Below, one piece after another: positions 19,925 to 32,200 of a stretch of DNA of 64,000 bases. The stretch spans positions 22,032,543 to 22,096,542 of the forward strand of contig NC_049988.1 in assembly GCF_000003815.2 (NCBI RefSeq). The letters are read 5' to 3'. The notes beneath the pieces were generated by a model, which was given only the letters and a program-made list of their open reading frames with translations, made no database searches and was not told the origin of the DNA. Each line of letters opens with the position of its first letter. Position 1 is the first letter of the stretch. The position numbers and the translations under genes are program-made. This DNA comes from Branchiostoma floridae (Eukaryota; Chordata; Leptocardii; Amphioxiformes; Branchiostomatidae).

Positions 19925-22430
19925 GAAAACAAACAATATTGGAACAGTTGAGGAATTTTGCAGCCATGTAACTTTTGTGGACAGAAACAAAGTGAAACAC
20001 GACACACCTCAGCACTTGTTGCCGACCTGAGAAATGTTAATAAGCCTGCTCACTGTTTCAAATGCACATGCACTGGGTCAAAGGTCAGGGCCCCTAACTA
20101 GCAAACACTTGTTTTCAGACCATGCTCAACACATGTCCAGACCTGTTTATTGTCTCAGGGGCCTTGACCTTTGACATATTACCTTAAGTGCATCACACTG
20201 CATGAGCACTTGAAACAATGACATGGCCTATACCACTGCACAGTTTCTTCTCCTTCTACAGGTAACAAAAAATCACTAAACAGACTCCTGTTTGCTACTG
20301 TGGCTCCCACCAGTGACTAGTACAACATAAGCGAGTGTTTTGCCATGAATCTCAGGCACTCAGCATTGTCAAGCAGCAATGGTTACCCCTTTTCTCACTA
20401 AAACCCGCCAGTGCCCCCCTCCCACTGAACAGCTGTCATTCCAAGACTTCAAGAAACAGAAGGAGAACAGTCATAAACACAAAGATATCTTGACTTTCTA
20501 GTCATATGTTAGTACATCCCAATATGATCATGTTAAAAATAATTTCCTGACCAAAGATATCTTGACCCTTGCGGTCACTGACCTTGGTCGCCCTTCCCCG
20601 AGGCCCCACCCCGAAGGTGGCTGTAGCAGCACAACACTGTGCCTGAAGTTTGTGTCAAAAGCAACAGTGAACCTGTCATGAATTGCAAAATAAGTCACAC
20701 CAAGTTGTGATGCCTTCCTTCACAGACTATTACACAACGTCAGCCATGTTAGCGTTCATTAAATTTTCTGAAAACACTGGCCATTTTAGTCTTTATTTTA
20801 TAAAAAAAAGGCATTGGGCTCCCAGAAAGCCAAGATATCCGTGGGTTTATGAACGCCTGTGGGAGACCACTGGGGATGAACTACAGTCTGATACCCTAAC
20901 AGCTGGGATGGCACAAGGTGTCCTGGCAACCCTCTGTATCCTGGCAACCGTATCCTAGCAACCCTCCGTATCCTAGCAACTTGCAGCTCCATGTCTGACG
21001 CTGTCTGACCTCTAACCCCGAGCCGACCGGCCCGTTTTTACCCTGTTCTTTTTCCCGACGTCCGTCCCGGATGGCACAAACTGTGCAGACAAAACGTCGC
21101 CCTCAAAGCCAGAAAAGCAACACTACGTCTACAAGGTAGTCATCTGTAATAAAAAAAAGCATCTTAAACCTTCCAACAAAGGATTTCTTAAGTGTTCTTC
21201 TTCTTCCCACTCACTGTACATGACTTCTTCAAGATTTGCTTTTGTACACGGCAAGGCGGACGTCTTCTTTACACCTGAGCAAAGCGTTAGGAGGTATGTC
21301 ATCTCTGAGTTTCCATGACTACGGGCTGACTCTACCCAATCACAGACTCCGTTACATAACAGAGTCACCATGGCGACGGGCTGTTCACCCAATCACAGGC
21401 TCCGTTACATCACACGTTGGTGTGGAAACTTCAAATTGAATGTAACACTTTTCGGCAAAAAAAACTGAGTTTGGAAAGTTTTGTGGGAAAGAAAAAAAAA
21501 GAAAGAAACTTGTCTACAGCAGCTCAGCTCTCTGGGGATTCACCCACCCAAATTTACTTTTTATGTACAGAATCAATCTACGGACAGGCTCCCAACGTTG
21601 CACACTTGTGAGTAGCGTCTACTTTTTGCTTTTCGTTGAAAACAAACGACGGTTGCACCCCATGTGACACTCCGTGAGGCTGAAACTCTTCCTTTCAACT
21701 GTGCGAAGGCTAAGGTGCTACTAAACCTACAGACTTACAAACTACGGTTGACTCCTAACGGTCGGTCAGCACCATCTCTCATTTGTACAACAACATCCAT
21801 ATAAATTCCATCTGCGAACAAGCCTACTCTCCGATTTCTACCTGGAAATAAATTAACATTTGATCTCTCTTCGAACATTGCAAAAAACAATTTGAGTACT
21901 CCGTGATCATGTGACCCAATCAGCCTCCCTGATTGGTTCCTTACTGCACCAGCTGACTGTACAAAATTGTAACACTTTTGTTAGTTTCCTTAGGAATCGT
22001 CCTTCACTGCAACAAACATTGCAAAAAGAGGTATCGTCGCACCACGACTTTACACCGACCTACAGTGTGGAATGGAACAACTCGAACTGTGTATTACATC
22101 TACTACCGGTAGGCCACCACAACGCAGTTTCTAGACTCTCGGATTTACTTTCTGCAGATTTTTGATTGTGAGGAAGAAAAGAACAAAAATAGAATAAGAA
22201 TCAACCCCAAAATGCTCATATTTTGGTAAATTGTTTCCATACATTCAAACAGATATTCAGTCCACCTGTCCTGTATGCTGACTTGGTGGCTCCTTAGTAG
22301 CAATTTTGAAACCACCATAGGGAGCCTGTTTATCAATTTTCTAAAAGTTCAGTCTGCAAATTAAAATCGAAGAACCAAGAAATTGCATTGCTGTGGCCCA
22401 CTCTGTGCTCATGCCTTAGATCCACACTTT
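19925..22430. other. Intergenic or long RBMS 3'UTR, no gene recognised
   Basis: No open frame with domains. Short repeats at 20930-20985 (ATCCTRGCAAC, five copies) and 21325-21415 (CCCAATCACAG.CTCCGTTAC, twice, around GTCACCATGGCGAC). Confidence 0.4.
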
Positions 22431-22434
22431 CTGC

Positions 22435-22700
22435 ATAACCTTTGACCTCCCTGCCACAGATAAAGGACCTAACCTTTGACCTCCCTGCCACAGGTAAAGG
22501 ACCTAACCTTTGACCTCCCTGCCACAGATAAAGGCCATAACCTTTGACCTCCCTGCCACAGGTAAAGGACCTAACCTTTGACCTCCCTGCCACAGGTAAA
22601 GGACCTAACCCTTGACCTCCCTGCTACAGGTAAAGGACCTAACCTTTGATCTCTGCTACAGGTTAAGGACCTAACCTTTGACCTTGCTGTCACAGGTGTG
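22435..22700. repeat. Minisatellite, 35-bp unit with DR1 nuclear-receptor-like site
   Basis: Eight copies of TAACCTTTGACCTCCCTGCC with ACAGGTAAAGGACC. On the minus strand most units read AGGTCAAAGGTTA, a direct repeat with 1-base spacing. Confidence 0.9.
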
Positions 22701-23139
22701 TCTCTGAGGCTTCTAACATCTTTACCTACGGAGGCCCTGTTGGCTGATATAACAAAGAATCTGGATCGTGTGGTTCGGTTAGGAGAATTGAGCTTGCCTT
22801 AGCCGAACCCTCAATTGAAATGGGACTATTCTAATATGGGTGATATGATTTCTCGCTACTGGCAACTCAGACGTAATACGGGCAATGGGGAGTTCCTTCT
22901 CAGGACAAACTTTGTCCTTATAACTTGAAAAACTTGCAGGAAATTCCGAATCGTTGACTCACAAAGTCTCAAACTGCCGAAACAAAACTTTGTGACAGAA
23001 ATAACAAGGGGGCAGCACAGAGCAAAATGGAGCTCGTTCAACAAAATCAAGCCGGCTTCCAACTTCGTGTATTCAAATTTGCAAAATGACTTTCTTGAGA
23101 AAGTATCAGAACTAAAGAATATCAGGCTTCAAAGACAGG

Positions 23140-23420
23140 GCCCTCAAGACTCAGGAAGTCTTTCTTGGGGTATCTTGGGGAATACTAAGATAAGGAAAAT
23201 CAAGATTCAGAAAGTCTTTCTTGAGAAATCTTGAGGAATACTAAGATAAGGCAAATTAAGATTCAGAAAGTCTTTCTTGAGAAATCTTGAGGAATTCTAA
23301 GATAAGGCAAATTAAGATTCAGAAAGTCCTTCTTGAGAAATCTTGAGGAATACTAAGATAAGGCAAATTAAGATTCAGAAAGTCTTTCTTGAGGTATCTT
23401 GAGGAATACTAAGACAAGGC
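23140..23420. repeat. Minisatellite, about 60-bp unit, five copies
   Basis: Units of AAGATTCAGAAAGTCTTTCT, TGAGAAATCTTGAGGAATAC and TAAGATAAGGCAAATT. Confidence 0.92.
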
Positions 23421-23429
23421 AAGCTCCGA

Positions 23430-25010
23430 CCTCCTTCCGAAACACGACCCTTAGGTGCAGAGACATTAAGGCGCTAAACTTGGGAATCTGTACACACAGC
23501 AAATATACACCCTCTACCACAGTCACAGCTCTCACACACAGGCGCACACGCACAGACACACACACAACTCCGCTAACAACTCAGGTTCAGGGCAAGTACA
23601 ACCTAAAAAACTATCAACTCTACCTAAAATTTAACCCAGAGATGCGGCCAGGTTTCGCTCAAGAGTTCACATTTTTGTTCGACGTTGAACTTTATTTATA
23701 AAATTGCTCCACACTCGTGAATCAATTCTCAAGACATTGGAACATAAACGACAATTTAAAACTGAATCTCAGGACTTTTAGAAACGAAAACTGGCCACAC
23801 CTCCTTCCTTAAAAACAAAATAACCTTTGAAAATTAAAACCCTATTTTGCCGAAAGCGACAAAAAGAGTGAAAGAAAACAAAAGAAAATCTGCATCTATA
23901 AAAAAACTCTAGAAGAGCAATTCATAATCTCTGTTCAAAATCTCACTGTGTGGAGATGATTTGGCCCTTATTTAAAAATCTCCTTTAAAACTGCGAAAAC
24001 ATTTACACTACTTTATCCCTAAAAACTCCTCGCCGACAACGTCGACTGTCTTAAGGTGTAACTTGAGATGGCATAGTCTTAGAGTAACCGTAACTCCTTC
24101 TATAGAAACTCATGAGGACAAAAAGGAACAACTCTTAACAAGAAATCTTAACTAACTACAGACTTAACCTTGAGGAACATCCTTAAGAAGCTATTTCACA
24201 TCAGAAGGTTACTACTTGACCTTGACCTTGTGATGACCTTTTCTCTGCCACCGGGCAAAGGTCAAGGGTCAAACCACCAAAGGTCGCGCACGGTTCACCA
24301 CTGGTTCCTATAATGTTACACTGTTTACGACTTCAGCTTCATAAACTTCTCTTAAGTTATAGTTCTGATGAGACGGATTTAAAAATAAGCTCTCTGTTGT
24401 AGCAAAATAAACTAATTTGAACTTCTCAGAAATCTGTCGGGTAATGGTTGATCGCTACTCTTGTTGTCGCTAGCGTGAAGCCTCGGTCTTCATCTTCTTA
24501 CAAAAAATAGTATTTCTCGGTCTTATCAAAAGGAACCTAGCGGAACGGAAACAAAACTTGAATTTTCCTGTCTCTTCTAACTAGTAGATCTACTACGACG
24601 TCTTCCGTGTCTAAGACGAGCCCGTGTTTAAGATCCGTACTGTACACGTCTGGAGTCCGTCAAGGCTTGAGGTTACTTTCTTGTCTCGTCTTCTCCGCTA
24701 CTGTAAGATTACAGCAGAGCTTCTGGAAGGAACAAGGACAGGAGGGTTAGAGGGGGAGGGGGGTGGACTTGTTTTTTTTGTTTGTTCATTCATTTCTCAC
24801 ATATAAAAAACAATAACAATTAAGTATAGAAAGTAAATAAAGGTGCTGGAGGGAAGAAGCCTAGCTGGCTTGTACAGTGCCCTCCTCCACTTAAACATTA
24901 ACTAATCTACACTGTATATACAAATGCAGAAAATATAAAATAAATTCTTTTCAAGGTCTCAGTACACAGTTTTTATGCACAACCCATCCCCAATAGTAGT
25001 TCAGGTATAA
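23430..25010. other. RBMS 3' flank or long 3'UTR, no gene recognised
   Basis: Low-complexity AT-rich sequence; no supported frame on either strand. Confidence 0.35.
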
Positions 25011-25014
25011 AGCA

Positions 25015-25248
25015 ATGCGTCATGTTAGGATAAACCTGTTTGCCAACTAGATCACTTTTACATATCAATTCACAGCTGGGATATAAAAAATCTTTCCAAC
25101 AAGATTTCTTCAGTGTCATTGACGAAAACTAATAGATAGTAGTTGTAAGGTCTGACCGTTTCCAAAACCATATCCAGTTGCTTTACTGAGTAACTACTCT
25201 TTGGCGTGTCTTATTACCTGGATGTCTAACCTACATCGACGTAGTGCG
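25015..25248. mobile_element. Foldback family copy
   Basis: GTCATTGACGAAAAC, CCGTTTCCAAAACCATATCC, TTACCTGGATGTCTAACCTA in family order. Confidence 0.62.
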
Positions 25249-25249
25249 T

Positions 25250-25380
25250 CACAGTTTGTTGACCATGCATAAGGTATTAGAACTATGAACAGTATATAGG
25301 AACAACTGAAGCTTAAATGAATGTTTAAGATAAAGAGATTTGCGAGGAGTAGTGTTGATTGTTGACCATGGATAAGGTCT
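25250..25380 (-). repeat. Part of the terminal tandem duplication of the RBMS 3' end
   Basis: GTTGACCATG.ATAAGGT.TTA recurs at 25258, 25363 and 25843 with TAAGAACTA.TGAAGG.AT, marking degenerate copies of the last exon's 3' flank. Confidence 0.6.
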
Positions 25381-25388
25381 TACGACTG

Positions 25389-25689
25389 CAGGGCTCGAAA
25401 TCCTTTTTTCTGCATACCTGCACTGGTGCAGGTAACATTGAAAATTACCTGCACCAGACAAATTTTACCTGCACCACTCTGAATTTAAGAAGTATGGATC
25501 ATACTAAAATTGTTCAGGAATCAGGTAACAGTCAATGCAGCTAATAACAATCCATACACACTTACCTTTATGTATAAATCCCAGTATATGGACCAGTGCA
25601 GGTTAGGTGCAGGTAGACACTAGAAATACCTGCACAGCTCAAATTTTACCTACACTTACCTGCATATGCAGGTGGTATTTCGAGCCCTG
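25389..25689. mobile_element. CAGGGCTCGAAAT-ended MITE with 5-bp target duplication
   Basis: Termini CAGGGCTCGAAAT and ATTTCGAGCCCTG are perfect inverted repeats; GACTG stands on both sides (25384-25388, 25690-25694). The unoccupied paralogous site TTACGACTGTTAACAG is at 25861-25876. The interior is built of ACCTGCAC repeats. A second member is at 53433-53791. Confidence 0.85.
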
Positions 25690-25699
25690 GACTGTTAAC

Positions 25700-25850
25700 A
25701 GTAAAAGAACTACTGAAGGACTATGTTTAAGACTAACGACTGTAAACAGTATAAGAACTACTGAAGGAATATGTTTAAGTTTAAGATTTTACCTTAATGT
25801 CTCACTTGCCCTGCTGGAGAGAGTAGTGTTGGGCTTTGTTTGTTGACCAT
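25700..25850 (-). repeat. Degenerate duplicate of the RBMS terminal exon end
   Basis: CTTGCCCTGCTGGAGAGAGT (25806) and the 3' flank upstream of it copy 26117-26136 and 26062-26114, including TCACTTGCCCTGCTGG with the stop codon. It lacks the rest of the exon. Confidence 0.82.
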
Positions 25851-25888
25851 GGATAAGGTCTTACGACTGTTAACAGCATAAGAACTAC

Positions 25889-26062
25889 CAAAAAGTAGTT
25901 ACTCAAGCAACTGGATATGGTTTTGGAAACGGCCAGACGTTTCGGATAGAATCCACTATCCTTCGTCAGTGACACTGGTCAGTTTCCAAAACCATATCCA
26001 GTTGCTTGAGTAACTACTTTTTGGTGTATCTTATTACCTGGATGTCTAACCTACATCGAAGT
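25889..26062. mobile_element. Foldback element with 11-bp target duplication
   Basis: Left arm AAAAAGTAGTTACTCAAGCA and right arm TGCTTGAGTAACTACTTTTT pair perfectly over about 41 bp. ATAAGAACTAC flanks both sides (25878-25888, 26063-26073); the empty paralogous site is at about 25752. Confidence 0.85.
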
Positions 26063-26114
26063 ATAAGAACTACTGAAGGAATATGTTTAAGACTTAAGAT
26101 CTTACCTTAATGTC

Positions 26115-26198
26115 TCACTTGCCCTGCTGGAAGGAGTAGTGTTGGGTGTGGTCGTCCGCCACCCCAACCTGCTGACCCTGCTGCTGCTGGGACTGGTC
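26115..26198 (-). CDS. RBMS: RBMS terminal coding exon
   Basis: Acceptor [27 protein letters not shown] to HYSFQQGK and TGA. Preceded on its intron side by a long ATC microsatellite. Confidence 0.9.
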   Translation of the reverse strand, partial: DQSQQQQGQQVGVADDHTQHYSFQQGK

Positions 26199-26216
26199 CT
26201 ACAGGGGGACAGCAAC

Positions 26217-26250
<34 letters not shown>

Positions 26251-29200
26251 GGCACATGATGATAATCATCATCACAATCTTATCAAAATCATCATCACCA
26301 TCCTAACATCATAATTATCATCAGGCAAAACAACATCATCATCATCTTCATCACCATCATCATCAGGCACATCATCATCTTCATTATCATTATCATCAGT
26401 CAAAACATCACCATCATCATCAGGCACATCATCATTAGCATCTTCATCACCATGCACATTATTGTCACCATCATCAATCTCATCATCATCATCAACAGGC
26501 ACATCATCATCACCATCATTGCCATACCATTTTTGGAGTACCAAACACCAATCAAATTATGTGTTGGTTTTGTTGAGGCAAACAGTTGATATCTATCAAA
26601 CTTCACATTTGCAGGCTGTCAGTTCCTCATGAAGCTTTTACTTATCAAGTACAGAGCCGTTGTGTTAAGTCATAAGAAGATTTAAAGATTAAGAAAAGAC
26701 AAAACAGAGAGAAAGAAGAGAGCAGAACTGACGAGGAGTCTGTGGCCTTGGCCCCACTGTACTGACGACGCCCTGTTGTCCTGCAACATGGGCTGCGGGA
26801 GGGGGGCACAGAACAAGAGCGGAAAAACACAAGAAAGAGAAATGGAAAACGGGAAAGACAGAAATAAGAGCAAAGAAACAGAGCAAAAGAATATAAAGCA
26901 GTAATGAATGAGCATGTTACTGTAAATGCATTTAAGGTCGCAGGGATTTAATTTTGCGTTAGCGCAAAAATGGACTTTGCGTGGTCCAGGTTTTAAGTTC
27001 GTGGTAGCGCTAGACTGTAGTAAAAAACTATGATGGATAAATGTGGTTTTAAGTTCGCGGTGAAGTGGCCACTGCGAAAACTGCGAACATAAAACAACCG
27101 CAAACATTTCTGCATTTACAGTATTTACTTGTCATTGTATCATCTGCTTCTCTTCGTACCATGAGTTGCAATGACCTTGAAAGAAAGGTGAAAGTACTGA
27201 CCTCTACTGGAACAGTCTGCATGACTCCCGAGGGTTGTGGGTAATGATGCACGTAGGGGTTGTGCACACCGGCCGTGCCTGGGATGTACTGCAGGGGAAC
27301 ATGGGAAAAACACACACGTGAGACCACTGGACAAAATACTCCCATGTGAGACCCACTGGACAAAAAACTCTCATTTGAGACCCACTGGACAAAAAACTCT
27401 CATGTGAGACCCATTTTCGTGTTTTGAGGAATTCTCAATGTGGATGACAGAACTACACTGCTGGTCAAGTGTACCCTGATCACATAAGATTTGGAAAGAT
27501 GCAGAAATACTTCCAAACAATTCCACGTCACATACATGTACCAACATGGCTAACATAATATCTTACACATATACAATTTTCTATTTCTTAAATATCAGAC
27601 TTTTCAACACTTTCAATGCCTAAAACAAAGACACAAGTGAGCAGACAAAACTGAAGGTACATTGGCGTCATAGGACAAGTGATTGTACCAGGCACCACCT
27701 CAGTAGCTGTTTATGTTATGCTGAATGGTTGCAGTTATACAAGATGGCATAACATCAACACACTCTACATTATACACTCTACATTATACAATATTGTAAA
27801 AATTGGTGTTATTGAGGCCTAGTCAACCTTTATCCATGGGGTAACCTTTATCCGTTCTTTTTAAGAACGATATATTTAGGGATATCAAGTCGACAGATGG
27901 TGGTTTCAAACTGCAATATTTTGAAAATAGTGCAATTTGAAACTATGTCCGTCGACTTGATATCCCTGGATATCCTGTTTAGCAACACAACGGATATAGG
28001 TTACCCCGCGGATAAAGGTGAACTAACGTTTAATTCTGAACAATGTCTCAACATCACTGAATGTGCATTAAGGAAGCATCTCACTGAAGATGTGGTACAT
28101 TGGCAGTGGCACTGCGGCCGGGCGATTTGACACAGCGTTCAACAAAATTCATCGATAGAAACAAATCTTTGTATGATTGTCATTTCAGTCATACTTGTAC
28201 ATTTTGCACGATATTCCCATTGCAAGGTCAAGGCAAATGGAATTTAGATCAATGCGATGCCACAAATGTACCTCAGTCCAATGAGATACCCCCTTAAGTA
28301 GATCTCAAAAATCAAAGTCACAGTTTCTTAAAGGTGATGCTCTTAAGGTGCACTCTCACTGCACTTTTGTCACACTTGCGTCACTGCAGGGTTCAAAAGA
28401 TACTAAACAAATTTTAGAGGTAGCGAATTTTCTTACTTTTTGTGTATTTTGTCATCTTCTAAGTCATACTTTTACATATTATGTAATATCTAGATTATAA
28501 AAAATCAGAGAAAATAACGAAACAGTGAACGAACCCCGCAGTGACGCAAGCTAGACGCAAGTGCGGTGAGAGTGCTCCTTACGGTACTGGCAGAGTTATA
28601 AGAGTCGATGTTACAGATACAGCAGTGGAGACACATGCAGGAATAAACCTTATAGGACAATATGAATTATAGTCTTGAGAATAAAACGGACCAATCCTCC
28701 CCCGCCATGCAGAGTGGTAGATTCCATCCCGCCACCGTTACGTTCAGGGTCGAGTCCTACCTCCGCTGCCGTGGGCAGAACTTTATTTTCTTTAAGTCAC
28801 TTTCGCTTCCCTCGGAGTTCAACCGCTTTCCGTTACCAAACCTGACCTGAGGGCATGGTCACACTTGTTGTACGTCGTCGTACAATTTTGGTGCTGAAAA
28901 TTTTTCAAGCCGGCTGCGATAGAAACAGCTGCAAACAAGTATCTGGCGGCTTTTTCCAAGAGACAAGCGTGACTGTCCTCAAAATGCCCTCCGTTAGCGA
29001 CCGTACGACAATCATACGACAGATGTAGCCGGGCCCGAAAGTAACTTTGCCAAATTGACTAACACCAACAGAAGCACCAAGTCCACACCGATTTAAGCCA
29101 TATCAAAAGTTTGGAATACAAAGTGTCAACAACTTTTCCTGATCAACAAGGGATGGATTTCCTATAAAATATCTAAAACATAACGGTTTAACTACAGACA

Positions 29201-32200
29201 TGAGTAATAAGTAAAATGTGACAATTCTGTTGTTAGAACATTTCTCCAAATTTATTACGATCATTCCTGTTCATACCATTAAGGTTGTCAACGGTAGCTT
29301 CCTTTCAAAATAGTTTAATATAAACTTCTTTCCACATAACATAAGATACTGTACAACAAGACATACACGATCTTATTATACCTTAACTTGCACTGTCCAC
29401 ACCCTATTCTACTTACCCTTAGCCTATCACAAACAAAAAATATCCCCTACATCCATATAAAAAACCTTGCATTAAAGAAATAAATCACCTACAGTAACCT
29501 ATACAAATGCTAACTAAGTATTAAACCCACTTACTCATAACAAACAAGTTCTAATTTCTAACACTGTCCTGACCAAAAAGATAAAACTTAGTAGTAACTA
29601 AACAAGAATCTAACATATCTTTAATATAGATGAACAACAATGACAACCTTATATACCCACATTATACACTACAAGTACCAATCACTAGGGCTGGGTACCG
29701 GTACAGAAAATTCAGGTCCAGGTTCGGTTCAGGTCCAGAGGATCAGGTTCAGGTCTGGACCTGAACCTGGACCTGATTCAGTATGACTCATACCAATGGT
29801 CCATTAAACTACAAAGAAATCTGTTTGGTGGAGTTTTAGACTTACACTGGCGTTTTCAAATTCTACAACGCTAACTGCACCTGTACGATTGGCTGTAAAA
29901 CTTGGCAGAAATTACTATAAGCTTTACTCTACTTCACTCTTGTTATTTTTCTTCCACCTGCAAGCGCCAAAACGTGTGAATGCCTGATAAAATTATCTGT
30001 TGATATTCTAATCGGTCCAACATCCAGTCCACCTATTTTTTTCAGGTCCGTTTTTTCTGGACCGGTCCAATAAGAAAAACCGGTTTTGTACCGGTACGCT
30101 GTACCGATACCCAGCCCTACCAATCACCTATTGCCGCTAATATATAACAGGCTTTAAGACCACCATATCCTTATCATAGACCGGTATAGCTTATTCCTTA
30201 ATTCATCTAAATGTTTTCAAATGGAGCCTCTATATTGAACCTTAACTTTTAGAAATTAATGCTTAATTGTATTTGCCTAGCTCCTTTACATTCATGAAAC
30301 TGCACATCCTCTTTCAATGGTGAACATCTTAATAAGTACAGAATTTACCATTAATCAAACATTGCAATGAAAGGCTGACTTCTCACGGTTTTCTCTAAGC
30401 TTCAAGTGTATTCCATCAAACATATTTCAACAGTAATTTTAAACTGTATCTGTATCTATATAGCCGGTATAACCGCCGTTCGGCGTAACAAACCAGCTTC
30501 GCAGGCACGCGGCGCGGCAGCAGCTGGTTATATTACACTGAACGAATCGTTACCCCTAACTTTTGCACATCTATCTGCAAGTGTTCTTTAAACAAAGATT
30601 TTAGATTTCATATTACTGTTATTATTGGTACAATGTGTACATTTTGTATGTGTTGTCTCCTAACAATTGTCCAAAGATACAGAACAATTTTTAAAGGACT
30701 ATTTGACATTTAAAATACAATTTACTGTAAAACTAGTTCACCTTCATCTGTGAGATAACCTATGTTCTTTGTTTCTAAAAACAGGTTTTGCTACAATAAA
30801 GGACTTACTGTAATGTCATTGTATTCGTCAAAATTGAAACAGTAACAGACTGACACGTTACTGTGATGTTAAATACTACAACTACACTGTAACAGTAACA
30901 GACTGATACATGGCTGTATCATTACTACCTCTACACTGTACCAGTAACAGTAACAGATTACTGTAACATTACTACATCTACAGTTCTTTGCCTACCGATT
31001 ATTCAGAAATGGAGTAAGAGACTTGTTGTAATATCACTGTTACTTAGAGTAACATTCAAACAGTAAGACTGACACATTACTGTAATGTTACTACAACTAC
31101 ACTGTAACAGTAATAGATGACTGTAATGTTACTAATTATCTAAAGTTCTTTGCCTACCAATTGTTCAAAAATGGAGTAAGAAACTTGCTGTAATATCAAT
31201 GTAGCTTACAGTAACATTCAAAACAGTAACAGACTGATAGACTACTGAAACAATACTACAACTACACTAACAGTTAAAGACCAAAATTACTGAAACATTA
31301 CTACAACTACACTGTAACAGTTAAAGACTGAAATTACTGAAACATTATTACAACTACACTGTAACAGTAACAGATTGACAGACTACTGAAACGTTACTAA
31401 ATGTACACTGTAACAGTATCAGACTGACACATTACTGAAACGTTACTACAGTTCTTCGCCTACCGATTGTCCGGAAAGGGAGAGCTGATTCATCTGATTG
31501 GCCAGCCCTGGCACCACACCTGGGTGCATGTGCATCCCAGAGTCTGTGGTCATCATACTCGCCTGGAACAACAAAACTACAGGTGTGACAGGTGTACAGG
31601 TGAGTATACAGGTGTGTGTACAGGTGCTACAGGTGTGTACAGGTAAATTCTGCAGCTGTGGCACCACACCTGGGTGCATGTGCATCCCAGAGTCTGTGGT
31701 CATCATACTCGCCTGGAACAACAAAACTACAGGTGTGACAGGTGTACAGGTGAGTATACAGGTGTGACAGGTGTACAGGTGTGTGTACAGGTGTTACAGG
31801 TGTATACAGGTGTGCTACAGGTAAATTCTGCAGCTGCGGCACCACACCTGGGTGCATGTGAATTCCCGAGTCTGTGGTCATCATACTCGCCTGGAACAAC
31901 AAAACTACAGGTGTGACAGGTGAACAGGTGAGTATACAGGTGCACAGGTGTGTGTACAGGTGCTACAGGTGTGTGTACAGGTAAATTCTGCAGCTGCGGC
32001 ACGACACCTGGGTGCATGTGCATCCCCGAGTCTGTGGTCATCATTCTCGCCTGGAACAACAAAACTACAGGTGTGACAGGTGTACAGGTGAGTATACAGG
32101 TGCTACAGGTGTGTGTGTGCAGGTGCTACAGGTGAGTGTACAGGTGCTACAGGTGAGTGTACAGGTGCTACAGGTGAGTGTACAGGTGCTACAGGTGAGT

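Noticed and set aside
21360-21400. GTCACCATGGCGAC as an RFX X-box next to CCAAT motifs
   Set aside because: Two mismatches from the palindromic consensus and no gene start nearby; too weak to list.
26272-26544. Acidic 90-codon frame on the minus strand
   Set aside because: Translation of an ATC/GAT microsatellite.
26680-26755. Possible RBMS exon after TTGCAG near 26752 (DNRASSVQ frame)
   Set aside because: The exon at 26115-26198 matches the RBMS C-terminus in phase; the 26.7-kb frame has no similarity and no donor.
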